NCBI GenBank assembly: GCA_905182985.1
Contig: CAJJDN010000094.1
Span: 171,263 to 235,262, forward strand
DNA length: 64,000 bases
From: Paramecium sonneborni
Taxonomy: Eukaryota; Ciliophora; Oligohymenophorea; Peniculida; Parameciidae
Direction: 5' to 3'
The translations under genes and the position numbers were made by a program. The notes beneath the pieces are model-generated. The model ran no database searches. It was not told the DNA's origin and worked only from the letters and a program-made list of their open reading frames with translations. Below are positions 14,010 to 24,698 of this stretch, one piece after another (position 1 is the first letter of the stretch; every line of letters begins with the position of its first letter).

Positions 14010-15167
14010 TCACCCAGAACTATCAGCATCGCTGCTAAATGAACTGTCTCCAGTGTCAGGCTATTTCTATTAAGCAACTGGTTATGGAGCATAGTTATAA
14101 GTAGTATTAGCTGTATGAACCTTAAAAGATATTATAAAATATTTACAATTCTATCAGTCTTATCTTATGCTTTAGTTTCTTCAGCAACTTTCTTATTTTA
14201 TTATTTTTTTAAATATTCTAATTTAGTATTTACATATTTTTCTAATTGTCTAGTTTTCTTAACAGGTAATGTGTCTATATCAAATTCTAATTCATCACTT
14301 TATTCTTATATCTTTAAACCATCAGACACAATCTCCCAAACTCCTCTTAAATGTTCAGGTGGTAAACTGTTAATATTAGAAACTAAAGCTCTTTTTTCTT
14401 ACATATTCATAGGTTATTCCATAAGACTTGGTTATTTTCTAAGGATTTATAAATATATATATACACTGGCTTTTTATTATTGGTTGGCACTTATTATACT
14501 GCAGGAGGTTTCTTTTATTATTTATCTACTTTAATTGGTTATTCAACTATTTATTTTTATGGATATGGCTTATCTAATTCTTTATACAATTCATTAAAAT
14601 GCTATTCAAGTTCTTAAGTCATTGCATATAATTAAGAACCCTTGTTGTTCATTGTATAGGACATTTACCAAATTTTCTTGATGTCCACCCAAAATTGAGT
14701 AGCTGTCTGATAAACATCTTATCATTGTAAAAAGATATTGTTACTATTTTTGAGATTCTGTTCGACTATTTATAAGTCAACATATTCTAATTCTTAAGGA
14801 TAATTAACATTATCCAATTTTCTTAAAAAAGGTGCTGCCAATTAATGTTTTTTCAATTTTTAGAGTAAGGTCATACATCTTTTCATTTCATCTGTATTTT
14901 CTGTTCGATATGGTGCTACATAAGCCTTTTTAATGACTTTATTCTCTTCCTCTGACGATAGATCCTATTGGACTTTCTATTAATTTTATAATTTTTTATA
15001 AAACTTTAACATCTCTTTTTGATTATCTGCTTAAATTAACACTAAACCCTGGTGGCAATTTTTTAGCAATAACTCTAGCTTAATCAGAGGTGAGTAGGAT
15101 TTAAAAAACATCATCTATTTGCTAGAAATCAAGAATTAAAATTAAATCGTACACAAAAGGTAGTCAT
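14010..15167 (-). CDS. Bromodomain and extra-terminal (BET-type) protein
   Basis: About 339 residues from six exons; introns 15122-15152, 14977-15004, 14718-14744, 14439-14464 and 14121-14146. Residues about 75-175 form one bromodomain: it opens with CMTLLQKLKKHQ, and the acetyl-lysine-contacting Asn of the usual YxxN motif is kept in SYTMN. Residues about 222-285 are an ET domain (NINSLPPEHLRGVWEIVSDG, then a DELEFDIDTLP stretch). The tail is Ser/Asp-rich and acidic. BET proteins bind acetylated histones and recruit transcription machinery, so nuclear chromatin reading is expected. With only one bromodomain it is shorter than animal BETs, as in many protists. Confidence 0.93.
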
Positions 15168-15691
15168 AGCTGTTGTAATGGTTTCTGTAGGAGGTGTGGT
15201 TCTTTTGAAAACAAAATTATTTTAATTATTATTTTTTTTGTTTCTTTCAATTTAAAACCCTAAAAAAAATATGACCGGGGTATTAAAAAATCATTAAACA
15301 AAAAAAATTTAAATTTTTTTAGAGCAAACTAATATTTCTAAGAGAAAAGAAAACATACATACTTTTAAACACAAATTTTAATTATTTATAGATAAGATTA
15401 CCTTTTTAGCTATTTGAAATAACCCTAATTGATTTGATCAATTAATATTACAATTTTATTATTTTTAGATGAATAAGAGATTCTTCTAAAATTGTATTTT
15501 ATCCTTAAAATACTTGAATATCAATTCAGTATTCTTCTATTACAATTCTTATTCCTTAAGAAGTGATAAGGAAGTATGTTGTGTAAATTTTTTATTAATA
15601 TAATAATAATTAAAAAAATGAGATACTTTAGATCATACTAAGTTAGAATTCATATAAATAAATTAACAAAAACAAAATTGAATTAATTGTT
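15168..15691. other. Intergenic, AT-rich
   Basis: About 520 bp upstream of the bromodomain gene and downstream of the phosphatase-like gene. It holds homopolymer T and A runs and one short GC-richer patch (gaccgggg near 15274). I see no coding frame with family support and no RNA gene. Confidence 0.5.
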
Positions 15692-18328
15692 TCATAGCAT
15701 TTTCCAACTATTCTTAACTGGTATTGTAGTATTTGTATTTGAATATGAAAAAGAACTTGAACTTTCTTAATCTTTATTTAAACCTACTATTAAATAAATT
15801 GTTACCAGGAGATGAATTCCTGATCTTTTATCTTAAGTTTTAGGGATTACAAACATGACTGCTTTTGCATTTTTAATCATCTTAATAAATTGTTAGTATA
15901 AAATATATACTTTTAATTGCTGGTGAGAATGTTCTAGTATTCACTGTTGATGGTTTTTACACTAAAGTTATGCCTACAGACTAAATACTATCCTTTCCTT
16001 TGCTAATTAACTTAGATTTCATAAAAATACATCTATTTTATGCTTTAAGTTTTTTCTGTCAATTCTTATAATACCCTAATTGGTTGATTTTTTAAAAATT
16101 GTGCTTAACTTTTTGTCAAACTTTAAGGGGATATTATTTTTTTTAAATGATTAACATCAGAAACTAATTCTTAAACTACTTTTTATTGTATTTTTGTCTC
16201 AGCTTCTATATTTGAATTACTATTATTGTTAAAACTACTATTATTCTATACTTAATTTGCACTTTGATTCAAATATTTATCTTAAAAAGAATTATTTGGT
16301 TTTTATTGGTTTCTTAAAGTTGATGCAGCTTATCTTCTACACTATACATTCCTAAGATAGATTTGAGAGTTAGATTAAGGTAAAGGAGGACCATACTAAT
16401 TCATTTTTTTAATTGGATCTTTATGAAATGGTGATAAACTGTCTTTTTTTTATGCAGTATTGTTTTTTAATTGATCCTTGATATCAGCACTATTAGGTCT
16501 ATTTTTACTATCTAATTCTTCACCTTTTTTGATAAGAGAAGAACTTCGATCTTAAATTTTAGATATATTAGTTATATTTATATTGTTTAGTTCTGTTGAA
16601 TTTTTATTAATATTTTACTACTATATTTGAGAGGATGATTAAGATGGTTTAATTTAATTTTTCATTTGTAATTGTTAGAATTTTTAATAACTAGATTATA
16701 ATTATGATATAGATTATGTTAAAGTTTTTTAAATTTCTGAATGTTTTGTTGAGCTCATAGTTGAAATAAATGTTGGACTTATTAATTAATCTAATTTAGT
16801 CTTTTATTAAGATACTAAATAGGATTAATTTGATTAAGAAAATTATTATTATTTCGAATCTATTTATTAGTTTGAAATAGTACTTTATGATACTTATTAT
16901 TATTAAGGCTATTAATATTATGATTATTAGAATTAATTAGTATTTGTTTAATTTTTATCTATATTTATAATAATTTCGGATTGTTTATTAAAATAATTTA
17001 ATGACTATTAAACTTAATCTTTAAATTCTTAAAAGTTATTTAAGATTGATGGTGATACATCTTTTTATTTAACAGAATTTGGACGATTATTTGTAATATC
17101 TATATTATTTTTTTTTTCATCATTTTATTATAAAGATGTACTTCTTACTCCACTTGGCTAATTAATAAATTAAGGACTTTATATTTAATCAGATGATATT
17201 GGTTAAGTCTTTTTTTCCAATGAATTTTGCTTTTATTTTTATGCGCAATGTATAAGTAAATTTTAAAATGATTAATTATTACTCATTTATGAATTTTATT
17301 TAAATGATTCACAATCATCTTATTAAAGTTATTTAGTAGTATTCTTATTGAAATTAGTACATTTAGGAAAACTATGTTAAATTTATGGTTATTTTGCAGG
17401 TTAATTTAAAGTAGTTTTTTATACTCCCTAATGATTATGACAAAATTACTTTTAAAATAGATTAACAATCAGTGTCTTCTTTTACTCTAATATGAGAGGT
17501 AGAGATAAAATCAGGAGATCCAGTATAGACTAAGGTAGCTAATAGTATATTTTCTTTGTTTAATTAATCTTTCCATTTAATTTTTTGATTATAAATTTTT
17601 CCTAAGACTTACTAAATAATATATATTAGATTTATACTAATTTAGATTATAAATTTGTATAGATGTCATCAACAGGTCCATTTTATGAATTAAGAAACGT
17701 ATTTCTTATAATTAATTCTTCTTAAAGTTATTGTGGATTTAATTCATCTTAGGTTAATTCATTCCATGATGCTGTTCTTTTAGGTCCTAACTTATTCAAT
17801 CTGGATTCTAAAGAATTTAGTTAATAAAAAAAGGATGCTCTTATTTCAAGATCAGGTCTTCGAGAATTTAAGTATTCAAGTGTTTTGTAGAGTGTCCATG
17901 AATACCTTATTATTAATATAAATTAAAGAACTTTTTCATAAAATAAGCAGCCAATACACAACAAGATCTACTTTAACCTCTTACTGAATGAACTAAAGTG
18001 CTTTCTCCTTATTGAAAACACTCTTCGATGAATGCATAAATTTTATTTACATTCTCATTTTTCTCATCAAATAACACCTTTTTATTAAATGGAATATTTT
18101 ACTTCATTATCTTATTCAAGCCAATTGAATGTGAGATATTTTATATTCATGTTAATCCATTTGTTTTAAACTTCTGTACCAGAACAATTGATTATATGAG
18201 TTACTTTATTATTAATTATGAATTCTCGATCCTTTATTAGATAAATATGTAACTTATGATGCATATTCATCTCCAATGAATAAACCATCCTTAATTTTTA
18301 TAGCTCCAACTATATTATTCTAAGTCAT
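15692..18328 (-). CDS. Dual-specificity phosphatase-like protein with Cys-to-Ser active site and long Gln/Asn-rich tail
   Basis: About 811 residues from nine exons. The N-terminal 150 residues match the dual-specificity phosphatase fold: VTHIINCSG, YLTFNWLEQD, then the signature loop, and YKTLEYLNSRRPDLEI after it. The loop reads VHSVRGQSRS where active enzymes have HCxxGxxR, so the nucleophilic Cys (about residue 99) is Ser. A pseudophosphatase that binds rather than hydrolyses phosphoprotein is inferred, as for STYX. A tail of more than 600 Gln/Asn/Ser-rich residues follows, mostly in TAA/TAG codons. Seven introns are each required for the frame: GT...AG pairs starting near 18251, 18097, 17931, 17638, 17445, 16034 and 15805. 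One 30-nt intron near 15910 is in phase and less certain. Confidence 0.85.
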
Positions 18329-18881
18329 ATAAAAGTATTCAAAAATTTATTTAATAATTTTTATTTAACATCTCATAATAACCCAATAGCAAAACATTCA
18401 AAAGCTCTTTTGAAGTCTTTGGGAGTTACAATATTTTTAACATCTATATAAATCAAAAAAATGCTACAAAAATATGTCTTCAAAGTTAAAATACTATTTC
18501 TTTAATAAGCTATCAACTTCTATAAATTGATGCTGATAAAATAAAGTAAATTAAACATGCATTTTTCATTTTATTTATCCATAATGCGATTCAATGGAAT
18601 TTAAAATTATGATAGTATTTACAAAGTTAAATAATCAGAGCATTTCATAAATTAATTTAATATTAATGAATACAACCCTCTAATTACACTTGCCTATTTT
18701 ATAGAAATTCATATAGAATTTCACAGAAGACAATAATTCAGTAGATTTATCAAAGCTATAAAATACACTCGAATTGAGAATCCAATAAAGTTTGATAACT
18801 GTTAATGAAGTACTCCACTTTTATGAATATTGTCAATCATAGTAATTAAGTTTTTTACAAAAAATTAGGGAGTTTTTAAAA
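18329..18881 (-). other. Intergenic interval with a possible short ORF (18373-18648)
   Basis: Between the phosphatase-like gene and the second Myb gene, which are divergent. A minus-strand frame from the ATG at 18646-18648 stays open to TGA at 18373-18375, about 91 residues ending DFKRAFECFAIGLL. The last third looks protein-like, but a chance ORF of this length is common when only TGA stops translation. I do not assign a function. Confidence 0.3.
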
Positions 18882-20378
18882 ATGCATAGCTCTAGAAATT
18901 GGACGGATGAAGAATGGAAAATACTATTATGGGTAACCATATAATATAGTTCATTAAATTAAAAAAACAGTGACGAATTTGTAAATCTATGTTACTTTAC
19001 ATTAGTAAGGATAGGATTGGAATAATATATCTGATATTATCGCATTCAAAGACTCATTAAATTGTTAATTTAAATGGCTTTCTCATTTAAGAGTTGTTCC
19101 ATCAAATAAAAATTGGTTACCAGAAGAAGATAAGTTGCTTTATAAAATAATGACAAAAGAACCTAACATAAAGTGGTTTGAGGTGTAATATGAAATGTTT
19201 ATTTAATCATAAGGAATTTATTTTAGAAAGGCAAAATAGTATAGAGAAAGATGGAATAATTATTTAAATCCATAAGTAAATAGGTAAATTTTTAGGTTAA
19301 TAATTTAAGAGGTATTTGGACAGAACTTGATGATTATAATTTATTATAAATAACATTAGTAGAAGGTTTAAGATGGTCAAATATATCAAAAAAATTAAAA
19401 AATAGAACTGAGAACTAAGTTAAAAATAGATTCAAGAGTATAATTAATAAAGAGAAAAAAATTGTGTAAATTCCTTAAGAGTTGCAATAAGATCATTTAG
19501 ATGATATGATGAAGCATGGTTTGGATAAAATGACTGAGTTTTTAATTCATTCAATTTTAAGTAGATTGAAACCAGTGGAACATAATTAAAATTCTAGTAG
19601 CTATCAGTAAGAACACTTAAGCTATAATAATAATGAATAATCATTTTCTTAGATACCATAATATCCTTATATAATGACACCTCAATAATATTACTATTAA
19701 TAATATCCACAGATTCAATAGATTCCATAAATTTAATAAATATAGACAATTTCAGCAATGCAACCTTAAGTTTAACAAATAAATCCTATCTTACCTTGTT
19801 AATAATAATAATTATAAAGTATGAATATTTAGATTCCATAACATTAATAATTAATTTCGTAATAGCTAATATAATAATAATTAATTTAGTAATAATAATA
19901 ATAATAGATGATCCCTAACTTTTATTAAGCTTAATATATTCCATAATAATTTATTTAATAATAATAACAATAATAATAATAATAATCACAATTTAAATTT
20001 AATTTATATTCATCATAATAAAATACACCAACTAATTCTATAGGAACTTTAAGTTCTTAGCGTTCTGAAAAACTAATATCAGATCAGATTAAGGAAGAAG
20101 ATAATAGTGGTTCATCATCAAATAAAGAACCAAAAGTTTAGAAAATGGTTTGTAAGTCTGCTCAATCATCCATCAATGGTTCAACTAGTTCGGTGAATTC
20201 CATGGATGCAATCAAATAAAATTTCAATAATATGCATTTAGATTCTGAATAAAATAGTCCAGATCCTATTCAAAAAAGAAAACATTAAAGATCATAATCA
20301 GGTGCCTTCGATATAAACAATTAAGGAAAAGTTAAAACTAAGAGATCGAGATTCTTTTATGCTTCTAATGATGGTTGA
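18882..20378 (+). CDS. Myb-like DNA-binding protein with polyglutamine tract (second paralogue)
   Basis: About 483 residues after removing introns 18981-19005 and 19276-19295. It begins MHSSRNWTDEEWKILL, a Myb repeat start, followed by repeats containing WLPEEDKLLY and RERWNNYLNP, and a third ending NRTENQVKNRF. The middle is Gln/Asn-rich, built largely from TAA, and the C-terminus is Ser-rich and basic. The RERWNNYLNP block is shared with the protein at 11809-13338, indicating a local paralogue pair. A nuclear DNA-binding role is inferred from the domain. The next gene starts only 13 bp after its stop. Confidence 0.85.
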
Positions 20379-20391
20379 ATTAATTTAATTA

Positions 20392-22613
20392 ATGAATAAA
20401 ATTTTAACAAAATCATTCACTTATCTTCCTTGCTATTGGATCTCTAAGCCTTATAGTACTTCATATGAAATACAAATCTGTAGTTCAAAGTTAGATTTAA
20501 GTCGTGATGATTTATAATCAGATGAGTTAACTACTTTGATATGTACATAATTAGATGCCACTAAATTAATTGACATATACAATAGATATAAACATAATTT
20601 TACTGAACGTCATCTATTACAGAGTTTAAAAATAATTGCCAAAATGCAAGGAATATGTAATTTACCAATTCATGATGAATATTTTAATGAATCCTACCAA
20701 GCTTTAATAAGATAATTCAATCAATATATTTCCACTCTAAATAATTTAGATCTTGGAGATTTCATGTATTGGTATAAGAAACTATACTATGATAATCTTA
20801 GTATAGGATCCTTAAATGCAGTAGATATTAAATAATTGTAATTAATAATTAAAAAATACATTTAAGAAAATTAGTTCCTACCAAGATAATTAAATATGAT
20901 TTATGAATGCATTGATTTAATCTTCTCAAAAGAGGACTACTTAAATAAATAATTTATAGATTATGCCTTTTTAACCAATGATATTACTGTTGTTTAACTT
21001 ATGCAATTTCTTACTTCTATTAATAAAAAATTCATCATAAAAAAAAAAGTTGATCTCTACTCCATATTACAATTATTAAACTATTAAAAAAATGTGTGCA
21101 AAAGCTTTGATGTTGATTAATATGCTTTTATGACTAAATCCTTTATAAATATGAGATTAAAGTATCATATTACAGAAAAATAATATCTTGAATAAATTGA
21201 TGAAAAACTTGAAGCAACTAAATAAAATATTAAGTACTTAGAATCATAATCTATAATTTCTATCCTATAAAATTCTAAATATTAAATACTTGATGAATCA
21301 AAACCTCTATTGATACTCATTCATGAATAAGTTTAACAAATACTACTAAAATATGAAAAGAAACAAGGTCACTTAAATTTTGAATTTTTAATTTAATATT
21401 TATAGAATGTAATTTATGCAGATTACATTGATAATTAAGATATTAACAAAATAGAATCAGCTTGCTTAAAATTACTATAGGAAAGTTTTAATATTTCAAA
21501 TATCTATTTGATGACGTAATATTATTTAGATAAAAAGAGCAAATGTTAACCTTATGCAGAATATTTAAAAATTATTCTAAAAAATCTTACAATGTAGAAT
21601 ATTAATTCAAACATTAAAAATCTTTTATATCTTCATTTTATTTGTGAAATTGATGTTTCCTAATTTTTAGATAAACTCAGTAATTAAAATTTTTCTGGAT
21701 AAGAAGAAGATTATGAAGAAATTTAAATATCTAAGACATCCATAGTTAATTTAATTATTTTATTTGATTACTATCCTTAAATACCAATACCTGATTTTAT
21801 TACTAATTAATTTATTAAAATGAGTTCTATTCCATTATTACTATCCTTATGTAATTGTCAATTCTTCAGTCCTAGAATTAGATCCCTTTATACTTAAAAA
21901 TTATAAAACCTAAAAAGTGAAGTAAGGCTTGATAAACGATTTAGATAGAATATATTAGAATCTATTAAAAATAATGATGATGCTTAATATATATTTAAAT
22001 GGTTTAATCAAACTAGTAAAATTTAGTTAAATTAAGCTTTGCTTTAAGTTCTACTTTCAAATGAAAACAATAATGTAACTTATTTAATATGATTAAAGTT
22101 TAGATCACTAAACCTTAAGTTTACTTTTTATATTAAGTAATTAAAAGTTATATTGATGATTTGGATATAGAAATAATAATCAATTAATTAATTTATTAAA
22201 CTAAAATATTTGATTATCTATTAGAATTAGATCCAGAAATTATAAATTTAATACTTGAATATTCATATAGATTTAATTAAGGACAGGGAACAGCTATAAT
22301 GATATAATTAATTGAATAAAAATTTCCAGGCAATTTGAAATAATTTAAAATTCCTTAATACTTAATGTTAAACTATTAATATCTTGAGTAATATGATACA
22401 AACTTTATTTTATTGATGATTAAATATCATTGTTATCCACTATAAGATAGTTTAAAGATTTTCAATAATTTAATTAATTTCACTTAAAATGAATTAAGAC
22501 TTTTTATACTCTACTTGGAAATGAGCTAAAAAATAGGATTAGAAAAGATGCATTCTTATATTTTAAAATAAATAAAAAAACTTAATGAAACCTATATTAT
22601 ATAAATATAATGA
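20392..22613 (+). CDS. Large helical protein of unknown function, possible mitochondrial targeting
   Basis: About 730 residues with one 29-nt intron (22075-22103). The N-terminus (MNKILTKSFTYLPCYW) is basic and hydroxylated with no acidic residues, compatible with a mitochondrial presequence. The rest reads as repeated alpha-helical hairpins rich in Leu, Ile, Lys and Gln (for example LLQSLKIIAKMQ), reminiscent of helical-repeat RNA-binding proteins of FASTK or heptatricopeptide type. That family assignment is weak. No catalytic motif is visible. The start follows the Myb stop by 13 bp. It converges with the transporter gene. Its last 115 coding bases recur at 23664-23778 because of the assembly repeat. 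Confidence 0.75.
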
Positions 22614-22692
22614 TAAACTTAAAATGAAATAGAAGTAAATTAATTAATATTTATTTAATCTTTTTTATGTTTTTTTTGGATCTTATTTATAA

Positions 22693-23598
22693 TCATCTTA
22701 TTTTTTTATCATCTTAAAGTTATTTAAAGATTCCAAAAACTACCAATCCTCCTCCAAGAAATCCTTGAATTGGCAAAATCTTTCCAAATAAAAAATAATC
22801 AAAAAATATCTAATAAATCATTAAAGAAAATGGATAATTACATATCTTATCAAAAGATACTAAAGCTTAAGCTCTGAACTAGAGTAAATGTCCAGATAAA
22901 CTAAATAATGCATAAGCCAATATGTATAAAAAATAGTTATCAAAATACTCAAATGTAGTTACATATTAGTGTTAAACACCCATAACCAAAATAACAGCAA
23001 GATGAAAATAGGATGTAATAATTGTTGGTCTTATTTCCTTTCCAATTTACTTTAATTTAATAAATCCATATGCTTATAAAACACTACAAAGCAATACACT
23101 TAAACATGCAATAATTCTTTGCATATCATTTTTTTGAGATAATTTCGGATTCATTATTAATACAATCCCAATTATGCATATAAATGTATTAATCATTCTA
23201 CTTTTTGTAATTGGCTCTTTATTAACTATTAAACTTATAATCTAACTCCAAATTGCATTAGTGGAATTTATTACTGCTGCTTCTGAAGTTGTTATGAAAT
23301 AGATTCCATAAAATAATAAAGAGGCTCCTAGTGCTACAAAAAATTATGAATAAAACATTAGTTTAACTTTATCTTTAGGATAAAAATCATACTTATATTA
23401 TCCAAAGAAAAGTATAATCAATGTGAATAAAGATCTAAAATATAATGCTTGAGTTAAGATCGTAAAATGAGCGTATTTATAAGTTGTAAATTATAGACTA
23501 TGAAAGAAATATGCTACAAGTATATATCCTATTGAGACCTTTTCAATATTTTGTTACTCTATTTTTTATAATCTTTCAATAATGTTGGTAAGTACCAT
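22693..23598 (-). CDS. EamA/DMT-superfamily transporter (SLC35-like), intact copy
   Basis: 301 residues, no intron. It reads as about ten hydrophobic segments separated by short charged loops, in the 5+5 arrangement of the drug/metabolite transporter superfamily. Early in the protein are an ALYFRSLFTLI segment and a central TSEAAVINSTNAIW segment, both typical of EamA/SLC35 proteins. The substrate is not predictable; relatives carry nucleotide sugars, amines or other metabolites across Golgi, vacuolar or plasma membranes. The start is the first ATG, just inside the sequence bordering the N gap. The gene is convergent with the 20392 gene, with 79 bp between stops. Confidence 0.85.
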
Positions 23599-23857
23599 CT
23601 TNNNNNNNNNNNNNNNNNNNNNNNNNNNNNNNNNNNNNNNNNNNNNNNNNNNNNNNNNNNNNNACTTTTTATACTCTACTTGGAAATGAGCTAAAAAATA
23701 GGATTAGAAAAGATGCATTCTTATATTTTAAAATAAATAAAAAAACTTAATGAAACCTATATTATATAAATATAATGATAAACTTAAAATGAAATAGAAG
23801 TAAATTAATTAATATTTATTTAATCTTTTTTATGTTTTTTTTGGATCTTATTTATAA

Positions 23858-24695
23858 TCATCTTATTTTTTTATCATCTTAAAGTTATTTAAAGATTCCA
23901 AAAACTACCAATCCTCCTCCAAGAAATCCTTGAATTGGCAAAATCTTTCCAAATAAAAAATAATCAAAAAATATCTAATAAATCATTAAAGAAAATGGAT
24001 AATTACATATCTTATCAAAAGATACTAAAGCTTAAGCTCTGAACTAGAGTAAATGTCCAGATAAACTAAATAATGCATAAGCCAATATGTATAAAAAATA
24101 GTTATCAAAATACTCAAATGTAGTTACATATTAGTGTTAAACACCCATAACCAAAATAACAGCAAGATGAAAATAGGATGTAATAATTGTTGGTCTTATT
24201 TCCTTTCCAATTTACTTTAATTTAATAAATCCATATGCTTATAAAACACTACAAAGCAATACACTTAAACATGCAATAATTCTTTGCATATCATTTTTTT
24301 GAGATAATTTCGGATTCATTATTAATACAATCCCAATTATGCATATAAATGTATTAATCATTCTACTTTTTGTAATTGGCTCTTTATTAACTATTAAACT
24401 TATAATCTAACTCCAAATTGCATTAGTGGAATTTATTACTGCTGCTTCTGAAGTTGTTATGAAATAGATTCCATAAAATAATAAAGAGGCTCCTAGTGCT
24501 ACAAAAAATTATGAATAAAACATTAGTTTAACTTTATCTTTAGGATAAAAATCATACTTATATTATCCAAAGAAAAGTATAATCAATGTGAATAAAGATC
24601 TAAAATATAATGCTTGAGTTATATCCTATTGAGACCTTTTCAATATTTTGTTACTCTATTTTTTATAATCTTTCAATAATGTTGGTAAGTACCAT
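23858..24695 (-). pseudogene. Second assembled copy of the transporter with a 68-bp frame-breaking deletion
   Basis: Otherwise the same sequence as 22693-23598, but the codons for most of the first membrane segment are missing. The deletion begins and ends at a TA dinucleotide and is not a multiple of three. After the junction the frame soon reaches TGA, so this version cannot make the transporter. It is probably not a separate gene. The likeliest source is a subset of macronuclear chromosomes in which the segment was excised, captured as a distinct contig. Confidence 0.8.
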
Positions 24696-24698
24696 CTT

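Larger units (their letters stand above)
22499..24698. repeat. Direct repeat flanking a 62-bp N gap, second copy lacking 68 bp
   Basis: Positions 22499-23601 (1103 bp) recur as 23664-24698 across the N run 23602-23663, apart from one difference: 23455-23522 is absent from the second copy, whose junction is at 24620-24621. Repeat edges coincide with the gap, so this is most likely the same locus assembled twice from two DNA versions. Confidence 0.9.

Noticed and set aside
14115..14534. Plus-strand ORF of 139 codons with hydrophobic stretches
   Set aside because: Antisense of the bromodomain-ET gene, which has clear family motifs.
23858..24695. Second transporter gene as a genuine tandem paralogue
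   Set aside because: Apart from the 68-bp excision the copies appear identical and abut a scaffold gap.
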